NCBI GenBank assembly: GCA_020632995.1
Contig: JACKEN010000003.1
Span: 372,001 to 436,000 of the forward strand
Length of the DNA: 64,000 nucleotides
Source: Deltaproteobacteria bacterium
Lineage (GTDB): Bacteria; Myxococcota; Kuafuiibacteriia; Kuafuiibacteriales; Kuafuiibacteriaceae
Direction of reading: 5' to 3'
The position numbers and the translations under genes were made by a program. Positions 43,407 through 51,707 of this stretch are shown here, in pieces (the stretch's first letter is position 1; the number at the start of each line of letters is the position of its first letter). The notes beneath the pieces were generated by a model that was given only the letters and a program-made list of their open reading frames with translations, did not search any database and was not told the origin of the DNA.

Positions 43407-46400
43407 ATGGCGACCCATCGACGAACCTTCCTCAAGGCAGCCACCATCTCCACCGGCGCCGCAGCGGCGCTGGTGGGCTCGATCCGGTCCTTCATCCCCA
43501 AGGCCCGGGCCGGTGAGTCCGTGGCGACCAAGTACGACAAGCTCCCCGTGGTGAACGGGAACCTGGAGCGCTACCCGCCGTTCGAGAAGTGGAACGGTTG
43601 GCGCGAGATGGACGGTGACGACTGGAAGCGTGGCGGCATCCTGCGCCACGACGTGAAGGTCAACGACTACATGTTGGTCCCGACCGTCTGCAACAACTGC
43701 GAGGCGGTGTGCGGCCTGACCGCGTGGGTCGACAAGGAGACCCTCACCGTCCGGAAGTACATGGGCAACCCGCTCCACACCGGGAGCCAGGGTCGCAACT
43801 GCGCCAAGGGCTACGCGGTGCTCACGCAGATGTACGATCCCGACCGGATCCCGTTCCCGCTCAAGCGGGCCCCCGGGACCAAGCGCGGCGACGGCAAGTG
43901 GGTGCGCACCACCTGGGACGAGGCCATGGCCACCATCGGTGGCAAGATGCGCGAGGCCCTCTCCAAGGGCGATGAGTTCACCAAGAAGTCCATCATGCAC
44001 CACGTGGGCCGGCCCAACGAGTCCGGGTTCACGCCGCGGGTGTGGGCGAGCCTGGGGCAGGACTTCCAGAACAGCCACACCAACATCTGCTCCGCGAGCG
44101 GGCGCTTCGGGAGCCTGTTGTGGGCGAACGACGACCGCAGCTCCTCGGACTGGTCCAACGCGCGGCTGATCTTCCTGATCTCCTCCCACGCGGCGGACGC
44201 GGGCCACTACTTCCAGCAGTCGGCGCGGCAGATCGCCGAGGCGCGCAAGAAGGGCGCCAAGCTGGTGGTGCTCGACCCGCGCCTGTCCAACTCCGCCGGC
44301 ATGGCGGATCTGTGGATCCCGTGCTGGCCCGGGAGCGAGGCGGCAATCCAGCTTGCCATCGCTGGGCGGCTGATCAAGGAGCGCCGCTACAACCGTGAGT
44401 TCGTCCGCCGGTGGTGGAACTGGCAGGACTTCATGGCGTCCAAGGACACCCACCAGCTCCTCCTCGAGCAGGGCTTCATCACCAAGCTGCCCGCGGGTGA
44501 GGGCTTCGAGGCCTTCGAGGCCTTCATGGAGGACATGTACGGCGCCTACACCCTCGAGTGGGCGGCGGAGCAGGCGCGGGTCCCGCTCTCCAAGCTCGAG
44601 ACGCTGTACGAGTACTTCCTGTACGCGGGCGACCGCGTGGCGAGCTTCCACTGGCGGGCGACCGCGGCGGGGAACCGGGGCGGCTGGATGTCGTCGTCCC
44701 GCACCGGCATCTTCCTGATCAGCCTCCTCGGTAACTACAGCGGCGTCGGCGCGCTGGGCTACCACCACGGGCGCGAGATCGCGGTGGCGGGAAAGGGCGG
44801 CAAGAGCACGGTGGGCGAGAAGCCGCCGAAGGTGGACGAGTGGAACGACCTGTCGTGGCCGCCGGAGTGGCCGCTCGCCTCTTATGAGCTGAGCTTCCTG
44901 TTGCCGCACCTGTTGACCGACACCGACTGGCAGCAGAAGTGGCGCGACAAGGGGCTCACCGTGCCCTCCAAGATCCCGGTGTACTTCCCGCGGATGTACA
45001 ACCCGGTGTGGATCAACCCGGACGGCTTCCGGTGGATCGAGGTGCTGCGGGACGAGTCCAAGATCGAGCTCGCGATCAACCCGTCGCCGATCTGGTCCGA
45101 GACCAACTGGTTCATGGACTACATCCTCCCCACCGGCCTGTCGGGGGAGCGGCACGACCAGCACTCCGAGCCCACCAACACCGAGGCCTGGGTGGCGTTC
45201 CGTCAACCTGTCTTGCGCGCGGCGCTCGAGAAGATGGGCTGGGAGCCCAAGGACCCGGCGCGGGCCACGTTGGAGGCCCACATGAAGGCGGGCCTGGGTG
45301 AGATCTGGGAGGAGAACGAGTTCTTCATCAACCTCCTGTTCCACCACGTGGATCCGGACGGCGCCCTCGGGATCCGGCAGTACTGGGAGAGCCGGGCCCG
45401 CCCCGGCAACCCGGTGACGATCGCCGAGTACTATGACGCCGCCTTCGGCACTCTGCCCGGCCTGACCAAGGCCGCGAAGGAGGCCGCGGCCAAGAAGGCG
45501 AAGGACGCCAAGACGCCGGAGGAGAAGAAGCTCGCGGCGTTCGCGGCCCAGCACCCCTGCTACGACATGATGCGGGACCGGGGCGCCTGGACCGAGCACG
45601 TCGACGTCTTCAACCAGTACGAGGAGGAGCTCGAGGTCGACGAGGCCCGCGGCGTGGTGAAGACGAAGGCGATGGACGTCTTCGGCGGCGCCGTCGAGTA
45701 CCCGATCAAGAGCGTCAAGACGGACCCGAAGACCCAGCAGCTCTACGTCGAGACGCCCGAGGGGCGCCACAACGTCGGCGTGGTGGGCGAGCGCGGGGGC
45801 TGGGAGGTCGGCTTCCCCACCCCGAGCCGCAAGATGGACTTCTTCGCCGGCTGGATGAAGGACTGGGGTTGGCCGGAGTACACCATCCCGATCTACCCGC
45901 GCACCAAGGCCCAGATGGACAAGATGATCCACCTGGTCTCCCACGTGCACCATCAGTACATGACGGAGGAGAACGCGTTCGCCCTGAACCCGATCTTCCG
46001 CCTCTCGTACAACATCCACACCCGCGGCGTGAACTCGAAGTGGCTGCAGGAGATCAGCCAGAACCACGCGCCCCTGTGGATCAGCATGCAAGACGCCCGG
46101 CGGATGGGCCTCGGTCGCGGTGACCCGGTCAAGGTGCGGGTGGTCGACACGCTCTCCGGCAAGGAGTCGGGCTACTTCGTGGCCATGGCGATGCCCACCG
46201 AGGGCATGGCGCCCGGGGTGCTGTCCTGCAGCCACCACGCCGGCCGGTGGCGCGTGGTGGACAAGGTCGACATCTCGGGCTTCGAGCAGCCGCTCCACAT
46301 CATGCGGGCCGGCAGCCCGCAGGCGGAGCTGAAGGAGGAGGGCTCGACGCAACGCAGCCTGCGCTACACGAAGGGCATCGAGGCCTTCCTCCCCACGCCC

Positions 46401-46757
46401 ACCAAGGAGTTCGGCGACAAGGGCTGGCCCTTCGCCGCGGTCAACCAGGACCTCGACAACATCAGCTGGGACGGCCTGAGCGGGGTCTGGCAGAACGCCA
46501 CGCACCACCCGCACCCGGATCCGATCTCCGGCATGCACTGCTGGCACCAGAAGGTGCTGCTCGAGAAGGCGGGGCCGGGCGACCGGATCGGCGACCTCAA
46601 GGTCGACATCTCGGCCACCTACGCCACCTACCAGGCCTGGCGTGACGAGCTCACCCGGCCGGCGCCGGGGCCGGGCGGCCTGCGCCGACCCGAGCACCTG
46701 AAGCGCCCGTGGGTCGCGATCACCCGCGACGCCTACAAGATGAAGACCAAGGCGTGA
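43407..46757 (+). CDS. PsrA/SoeA/TtrA-type molybdopterin oxidoreductase, catalytic subunit
   Basis: A 1116-aa Tat-exported molybdoenzyme (RRTFLK at residues 5-10, signal to about 35). The first 4Fe-4S site is Cys95-x2-Cys98-x3-Cys102 and Cys132. Cys228 in SHTNICSASG is the likely Mo ligand of this branch (polysulfide, thiosulfate, tetrathionate reductase and sulfite dehydrogenase relatives). It is longer than most PsrA/PhsA proteins; about 150 extra residues around 680-830 include an Ala/Lys-rich helix (AAKEAAAKKAKDAKTP). The C-terminal pterin domain is intact (LSYNIHTRGVNSKWL, SCSHHAGRW). The reaction probably reduces or oxidises a sulfur oxyanion or polysulfide. GAGCATAAC upstream gives only a weak ribosome site. 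Confidence 0.9.
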   Translation: MATHRRTFLKAATISTGAAAALVGSIRSFIPKARAGESVATKYDKLPVVNGNLERYPPFEKWNGWREMDGDDWKRGGILRHDVKVNDYMLVPTVCNNCEAVCGLTAWVDKETLTVRKYMGNPLHTGSQGRNCAKGYAVLTQMYDPDRIPFPLKRAPGTKRGDGKWVRTTWDEAMATIGGKMREALSKGDEFTKKSIMHHVGRPNESGFTPRVWASLGQDFQNSHTNICSASGRFGSLLWANDDRSSSDWSNARLIFLISSHAADAGHYFQQSARQIAEARKKGAKLVVLDPRLSNSAGMADLWIPCWPGSEAAIQLAIAGRLIKERRYNREFVRRWWNWQDFMASKDTHQLLLEQGFITKLPAGEGFEAFEAFMEDMYGAYTLEWAAEQARVPLSKLETLYEYFLYAGDRVASFHWRATAAGNRGGWMSSSRTGIFLISLLGNYSGVGALGYHHGREIAVAGKGGKSTVGEKPPKVDEWNDLSWPPEWPLASYELSFLLPHLLTDTDWQQKWRDKGLTVPSKIPVYFPRMYNPVWINPDGFRWIEVLRDESKIELAINPSPIWSETNWFMDYILPTGLSGERHDQHSEPTNTEAWVAFRQPVLRAALEKMGWEPKDPARATLEAHMKAGLGEIWEENEFFINLLFHHVDPDGALGIRQYWESRARPGNPVTIAEYYDAAFGTLPGLTKAAKEAAAKKAKDAKTPEEKKLAAFAAQHPCYDMMRDRGAWTEHVDVFNQYEEELEVDEARGVVKTKAMDVFGGAVEYPIKSVKTDPKTQQLYVETPEGRHNVGVVGERGGWEVGFPTPSRKMDFFAGWMKDWGWPEYTIPIYPRTKAQMDKMIHLVSHVHHQYMTEENAFALNPIFRLSYNIHTRGVNSKWLQEISQNHAPLWISMQDARRMGLGRGDPVKVRVVDTLSGKESGYFVAMAMPTEGMAPGVLSCSHHAGRWRVVDKVDISGFEQPLHIMRAGSPQAELKEEGSTQRSLRYTKGIEAFLPTPTKEFGDKGWPFAAVNQDLDNISWDGLSGVWQNATHHPHPDPISGMHCWHQKVLLEKAGPGDRIGDLKVDISATYATYQAWRDELTRPAPGPGGLRRPEHLKRPWVAITRDAYKMKTKA

Positions 46758-47362
46758 TGGAGGCCCAGGGGCGCGCCAACCTCTACGGCTTCTTCTCCCG
46801 GCTGTTCATCCGGGAGCTCGACGACGAGGCGGTGGCGCTGTTGGCGGGGCCGCTCGGGCAAGATCTCTTGCCCGAGGCCACCGCGGCGGGGGACGTGGCG
46901 CTGGCCGCCGACCCCGCCCGTCGGCACGCGGTGCTGGACCCCGACTACACCCACATCACGGTGGTGAACGTGGTGCCCTACGCCTCGTTCTACCTGCGCG
47001 ACGACGCCATGGTGGAGGGCGGCACGGCGAACCCGGCGGCGGAGTTCCTGAAGGAGTACGGCTTCGAGGTGGATCTGGTGGCGGCGCGCTCGCTCGCGCC
47101 CGACCACATCGGGATCCTGCTCGAGAGCATGGCGGTGCTCGCCAACGCCGAGGCGGAGGCCGAGGCGCGTCCGGACCCTGCCTACGCGGCCCGGATCCGG
47201 CAGGTGCAGCGCACGTTTCTGCAGGACCACCTGCTCTCCTGGGCGCCCGTCTACCTGTACGCGGTGGAGCGCTGCGCGCACAGCACCCTCTACCGCGAGG
47301 CGGCCAGCGTGCTGATGGACTTCCTCGGGAGCGACGCCCAGGACCTGGAGGCAGAGGCGTGA
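46757..47362 (+). CDS. TorD/DmsD-type molybdoenzyme chaperone
   Basis: A 201-aa helical protein. It has the family pattern ANLYGFFSRLF at the N-terminus, PYASFYLRDDAMVEGG in the middle, and FLQDHLLSWAPVYL near the end. TorD-like chaperones bind the Tat signal of the catalytic subunit and hold it until the cofactor is inserted. The ATG at 46757 shares a base with the stop of the catalytic gene (TGATG), so its translation is coupled. It may also serve the type II alpha subunit, since no second chaperone is present. Confidence 0.88.
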   Translation: MEAQGRANLYGFFSRLFIRELDDEAVALLAGPLGQDLLPEATAAGDVALAADPARRHAVLDPDYTHITVVNVVPYASFYLRDDAMVEGGTANPAAEFLKEYGFEVDLVAARSLAPDHIGILLESMAVLANAEAEAEARPDPAYAARIRQVQRTFLQDHLLSWAPVYLYAVERCAHSTLYREAASVLMDFLGSDAQDLEAEA

Positions 47363-48438
47363 ACACCGCCCTCGGGCTGACCTACGAGGCGTGCGTGCGC
47401 ACGCTCTCCCGGAGCGCCACCTGCACCGTTTGCCGCGACGCCTGCCCGGTGCGGGCGGTGGGCCTGGAGGGCATCCGGGGCTCGGTGACGGTGGCCCTCG
47501 ACCGCTGCACCGGCTGCGGCCTGTGCAGCGCCGCCTGCCCCACCGACGCCTTCACCGCGCCCTTCGCGCTGGGCGAGGTGCTGGCCGGCTCGGACGGGCA
47601 GCTCGCCTGCGGGCAAGGTGGCTTGCCGTGCATCGGCGCCCTGTCGGCCGAGGACCTCATCGCCCTCGCCACCCGGGTGAAGGTGGTGGCGCTCCACGAC
47701 GGCCCCTGCGCCTCTCGGGAGCCCGGCCACCACGCGGCCGCGGCGCGGGCGGCCGAGGCCCAGGCCTTCCTCGACGCGGTGGGGATCAAGGCCACCGTCT
47801 CCTTCGCGCCGGCCGAGGCGCTCCCGCCCGCGGCCGATCGTCGCCCGGAGGCGGCGGAGCCGGCCAAGGCCCCCGAGGTGTCGGCGGAGCGCCGCCGGAT
47901 GCTGCGGATGCTGGTGCCCACCCTCAAGCAGGGCCCGAAGGAGGTCTTGCAGCAGCCCGATCGCCTGGACCGAGCCCGGATGCAGCAGCTCCCCGAGCGG
48001 CGTCGGCGCCTCCTCGCCGCGCTGCCGCCCGGGGTGGAGGCCCGGGAGGCCACTGTGCCCACCGCGACGCTGGGCTTCGTGTCGAGCAAGCAGGTCGACG
48101 AGCACGCCTGCACCGCCTGCACGGTGTGCTTCAGCGTGTGCCCCACCGGGGCGCTGCAGGCCCCCCGCTCGCTGAAGGAGCTGCGCTTCGACACCAGCCG
48201 CTGCACCCGGTGCGGGCTCTGCCACGACGTCTGCGAGCCGGACGCCCTGCGCCTGGCCCCCGAGACCTCGCTGGAGGACTTCCTGGAGTTCACCCCGCGG
48301 GTTCTGGCCCGGCTGCCGGTGACCCGCTGCGGGGAGTGCGGCCTGCCCTACAACCGGGCCGAGGGCTCGGCGGGGCTGTGTCCACGGTGTTGGGCGATGG
48401 AGGAGGAGGCCATGGACCTGAGCGGAGGCAACCGATGA
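47359..48438 (+). CDS. Polyferredoxin with C-terminal zinc ribbon
   Basis: A 359-aa cytoplasmic protein. It has two pairs of 4Fe-4S sites: CTVCRDACP with CTGCGLCSAACP near the N-terminus, and CTACTVCFSVCP with CTRCGLCHDVCEP after residue 245. A rubredoxin-like or zinc ribbon ends it (CGECG and CPRC). The middle part contains CGQGGLPC and HDGPCASREPGHH. A long basic helical linker separates the halves. Proteins of this kind occur next to TorD chaperones and sulfur-type molybdoenzymes; they could feed electrons or take part in maturation. GTG start at 47359 overlapping the chaperone gene. Confidence 0.85.
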   Translation: MNTALGLTYEACVRTLSRSATCTVCRDACPVRAVGLEGIRGSVTVALDRCTGCGLCSAACPTDAFTAPFALGEVLAGSDGQLACGQGGLPCIGALSAEDLIALATRVKVVALHDGPCASREPGHHAAAARAAEAQAFLDAVGIKATVSFAPAEALPPAADRRPEAAEPAKAPEVSAERRRMLRMLVPTLKQGPKEVLQQPDRLDRARMQQLPERRRRLLAALPPGVEAREATVPTATLGFVSSKQVDEHACTACTVCFSVCPTGALQAPRSLKELRFDTSRCTRCGLCHDVCEPDALRLAPETSLEDFLEFTPRVLARLPVTRCGECGLPYNRAEGSAGLCPRCWAMEEEAMDLSGGNR

Positions 48439-48800
48439 TGCCCGAAGGCCCCCTGGACGAGATGGCGGCGGATCTCGTGATCCCGGCCAAGAGCGGGATC
48501 TACATCGCCAAGAGCGAGGTGATCGTGCTCGCCCACCTGGTGGAAGGTAGCTTGCGGGTGAACGAGCGTCGCCGCATGCTCGCCGACGTCCTGAAGTCGC
48601 CGGACTCCCTCGAGGGGCTCATGGCCCTGGTGAGCCGCCTGATGGACTTCACCCAGGCCCACCTGGACCGCTACGCAGAGCTGGCGGAGGCGTTCCCGGC
48701 CATGGCCCCCTCGCTCGCGCCGTGGCGCGAGAAGGCCGCGCGCACCCTGGGGCGGCTGGCCGATGTCCGGGAGCAGATGGAAGACGAGACCGAGCTCTGA
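48435..48800 (+). CDS. Unknown small helical protein ending the operon
   Basis: A 121-aa protein, mostly alpha-helical, without signal peptide, membrane helix or Cys. It starts with MMPEGPLDEMAADLVIPAKS and contains NERRRMLADVLKSPDSLEG and LMALVSRLMDFTQAHLDRYA. The ATG at 48435 overlaps the polyferredoxin stop by 4 nt, so it is the last gene of the coupled set. The fold resembles small helical adaptor proteins; no family is recognised. It probably works with the polyferredoxin. Confidence 0.65.
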   Translation: MMPEGPLDEMAADLVIPAKSGIYIAKSEVIVLAHLVEGSLRVNERRRMLADVLKSPDSLEGLMALVSRLMDFTQAHLDRYAELAEAFPAMAPSLAPWREKAARTLGRLADVREQMEDETEL

Positions 48801-48809
48801 TCTGCAGCT

Positions 48810-50066
48810 CTACTCGACGTGGAGCCCGAGCTGCTCCATGAGGCCCCTGAGGGTGGCGCCGGTGGCCGGCAGGCTGCCCTGCAGACGACCCGCTCGCGCG
48901 GCGATCCACGGATCCACCTTCGGGAGCGGCTTCACCGCGCCGGCCAGGCCGAGCAGGCGGCTCCACTCCTCGGTGCGGCCCTCGCCGTAGGCGGTGAGCT
49001 TCTCCATGCCCGCGTCGCCCTTGAGGACGTTGGCGATGGCGTGGGCCAGATCGTGACCCTCCCGGAGCCCCACGTTCATGCTCTGGATGCCGGCGGGGCC
49101 GGTCATGTGGCCCGCGTCGCCGGCCAGCCAGGTGCGCCCGCGCCCGAAGCTGGTGGCGAGCCGCTTCTCGAAGCGCACCACCAGGCGCCAGTCGATGTCA
49201 TCGATCGCGCCCTTGAACCACGGCGCCCGCTCCTTCAGGAACCCGTACAGGTGCTCCGGGTCCAGCACCGGGTACTCGTCGCCGCCGACCTGCACCAGGA
49301 GGCGGTCCTTCTGGCGCGACAGCTCGTCGCCCGAGAACTCCTCGAGCTCGAAGCTCCACCGCATGCGCCGGCCGGGGAGCGGCCACAGCACGTTGGTGCG
49401 CTCCGCCTCCAGCACCAGCCGCATCTCCGGGCCGAGGTCGGCGTCGGTCTCGAACTCGAAGACCGCGAAGTGCTGGGCCTTGCCGACCTCCGGGAACGGG
49501 ATGTCGAGGCTGCGCCGCACGAAGGACTGGTAGCCGTCCGCGCCGAGCACGAAGGGCACCTTCCAGTCGTAGCTCTTGGCGATCGTCCAGTCGAAGCGAG
49601 CCACGCCGTAGCCCATGGACTCCTTCTCCAGCTTGTCGACCGCGACGTGCACCCTGTCGCCCGCCTCCTCCATGTGGGAGATGCGGTGGCTCCACAGGAT
49701 CGGGACGCCCAGGGCCTCCAGCGCCTCACCCAGCAGGCCCTCGAGCCGGTCCTGGCTCATGACGGCCACGAAGGCCCGCCGGTCTCCCGCTGTGAGCCGC
49801 ACCTCGGCCTTGCGGTCCGAGCCCTCGTACAGCCCCACCGTGTCCACCCGACGGGCCTTCTCGAGCACGCGGCCGACCAACCCAACCTCTTCCAACAGAT
49901 CCAAGGAGGCGCCGTGCAGCGCCAGCGCGTAGGCCCGGGAGGCGGGACGCCACGCCTTGTCCACCACCGTCACCGGGATCTTGTGCCTGGCCAGCACCAG
50001 GGCGGAGTACAGCCCCACCGGGCCCGCCCCCACCACCAGGACGTCAGGCGCCTTCTTGCCGAACAT
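48810..50066 (-). CDS. FAD-dependent monooxygenase-like oxidoreductase
   Basis: A 418-aa flavoprotein of the PHBH/UbiH-like group. The N-terminus has VVGAGPVGLYSA (FAD ADP-binding fold), then DKAWRPASRAYALALHGASL, the family middle part, and GDAGHMTGPAGIQSMN, matching the GDxxH FAD-binding signature. The substrate is unknown; aromatic or quinone precursors are usual. The start is the ATG at 50066 behind GGAGG. It runs towards the sulfur operon and ends 10 nt after it, so the two transcripts meet head-on. The 240-nt region upstream (50067-50306) shows nothing else. Confidence 0.87.
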   Translation of the reverse strand: MFGKKAPDVLVVGAGPVGLYSALVLARHKIPVTVVDKAWRPASRAYALALHGASLDLLEEVGLVGRVLEKARRVDTVGLYEGSDRKAEVRLTAGDRRAFVAVMSQDRLEGLLGEALEALGVPILWSHRISHMEEAGDRVHVAVDKLEKESMGYGVARFDWTIAKSYDWKVPFVLGADGYQSFVRRSLDIPFPEVGKAQHFAVFEFETDADLGPEMRLVLEAERTNVLWPLPGRRMRWSFELEEFSGDELSRQKDRLLVQVGGDEYPVLDPEHLYGFLKERAPWFKGAIDDIDWRLVVRFEKRLATSFGRGRTWLAGDAGHMTGPAGIQSMNVGLREGHDLAHAIANVLKGDAGMEKLTAYGEGRTEEWSRLLGLAGAVKPLPKVDPWIAARAGRLQGSLPATGATLRGLMEQLGLHVE

Positions 50067-50306
50067 GTTGCGCACCTCCGTGGTGGCGGTCCCCACACCG
50101 CCACCGTCACTGAGTTTGACCGCCACTCATCGCATGCATAACCGCGACCAAGCGGTGTGGCTTGGCGCACGGGCGACGGCGGGGCGTCGCGCGTGGCGCC
50201 TCGGTACGATCCGCCCGGGGCGGCGTCACCACGGCCGAGGTCGGCAGGCCGACTTGCGCGACGCTGCGGCCGGATCATGCGTTCGCTTCGACCACAACGC
50301 CCGCGC

Positions 50307-51707
50307 CTAGAACTGGAAGTAGATGAAGGACGGGGCGCCGAAGCTCACGGTGATGAACAGGAGCATCAGGCCAGCGTAGGCGGTGGCCTGCAGCGGCGCG
50401 GGGAGGCGGGTGAAGCGCTCGCCCAGCCGCTCCAGCGCGCCCTTGGGGTAGAAGTGCAAGGCGGCGGCCGCCGCGAGCACCACGTAGTAGAGGCCCGACA
50501 ATCGTGTGCCCCAGGAGAGCTGACCGAGGCCCCACACGTAGTCCACGAAGTTCTCCCACCCGGTGACCCGGAACAGGAGCCAGCTCACCAGCACGAGGTG
50601 GAAGGTCAGCGCCCGGCGCCGCACCTTCACCGCGAGGGCGGCCTCGTCGTCGTGCTTGGTGGCCTTCCGCGCGAACATGAGCAGGACGCCGTGGTAGGCG
50701 CCCCAGATGATGAAGTTCAGCGCCGCGCCGTGCCAGAGGCCGCCGAGGACCATGGTGACCATCAGGTTGAAGCGCACGCGGCGCGGGCTCCCGCGGTTCC
50801 CCCCGAGGGCGATGTAGAGGTAGTCGCGGAGCCAGGACGACAGCGAGATGTGCCACCGGGTCCAGAACTCCCGCACGTTCTGGGAGAGGTACGGGCGGTT
50901 GAAGTTGGGGGTGAGCTCGTAGCCCAGCACGCGCGCGGCGCCGATCGCGATGTCGCTGTAGCCTGAGAAGTCGCAGTAGATCTGGAACGCGTAGCCGTAG
51001 AGCCCGAAGAGCAGATCCCAGCTCGAGAAGGCGCGGGGGTTGGCGAACACCGCGTCCACCCCGAGGGTGGCCAGGGTGTCGGCCAACACCACCTTCTTCA
51101 CCAGCCCCTGGAACATGAGCCGCAGGCCGTCGTCCACCCGCGCCCGCGTCACGTTCGGGGTGCTGTGCATCTGGGGCAGGAACTCGAAGGCCCGCACGAT
51201 CGGCCCCGCCACCAGCTGAGGGAAGAACGCAACGTAGACTGCGAACTTGATGAAGCTGCGCTCGTGCTCGATGCGGCGGTGGTACAGGTCGATCGTGTAG
51301 CTGAGGGTCTGGAACGTGTAGAACGAGATCCCCACCGGCAGGAGGAGCCGGTGGTAGAGGAAGCTCACGTCGTGCCCCATGAGCTGGGCCCCGTCCTGGG
51401 CCAGGCTCACGAAGAAGTTGAAGTACTTGAACAGGCCGAGCAGGCCCAGGTTCAGGGTGAGGCTGGCCAGGAGCAGCGCCTTTCGTTGCCGCTGGCGCTC
51501 CTCCTTCGCCATGCGGAGCCCGATGCCGTAGTCCACCAGGGTCGAGAACGCGATGAGCCCCGCGTAGCGCCAGTTCCAGCTCATGTAGAACACGTAGCTG
51601 GCCACCAGGAGCACCCCGTCCCGGAGGTGCTCGCGCCGGAACACCGCGAGGTAGATCAGGACCACGGTGGGGAAGAAGAGCAGGAACTCGGGCGAGTTGA
51701 AGTTCAC
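50307..51707 (-). CDS. MBOAT family O-acyltransferase (AlgI-like)
   Basis: A 466-aa integral membrane protein of the MBOAT/AlgI branch. It has about ten helices and the family motifs LVAGPIVRA, YSDIAIGAARVLGYEL, FWTRWHISLSSWLRDYLYI and LGGLWHGAALNFIIWGAYHG, the last with the invariant His. AlgI-like enzymes pass acetyl groups across the membrane for modification of extracellular polysaccharide. The start is a GTG at 51707, overlapping the stop of the SGNH-type gene by 4 nt, so the pair forms one unit. Which polymer is acylated is unknown. Confidence 0.92.
   Translation of the reverse strand: MNFNSPEFLLFFPTVVLIYLAVFRREHLRDGVLLVASYVFYMSWNWRYAGLIAFSTLVDYGIGLRMAKEERQRQRKALLLASLTLNLGLLGLFKYFNFFVSLAQDGAQLMGHDVSFLYHRLLLPVGISFYTFQTLSYTIDLYHRRIEHERSFIKFAVYVAFFPQLVAGPIVRAFEFLPQMHSTPNVTRARVDDGLRLMFQGLVKKVVLADTLATLGVDAVFANPRAFSSWDLLFGLYGYAFQIYCDFSGYSDIAIGAARVLGYELTPNFNRPYLSQNVREFWTRWHISLSSWLRDYLYIALGGNRGSPRRVRFNLMVTMVLGGLWHGAALNFIIWGAYHGVLLMFARKATKHDDEAALAVKVRRRALTFHLVLVSWLLFRVTGWENFVDYVWGLGQLSWGTRLSGLYYVVLAAAAALHFYPKGALERLGERFTRLPAPLQATAYAGLMLLFITVSFGAPSFIYFQF

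Noticed and set aside
43380..46697. A 1105-aa open frame antisense to the second molybdoenzyme
   Set aside because: The opposite strand encodes a complete enzyme with Tat signal and cluster motifs; the antisense frame has only biased composition.
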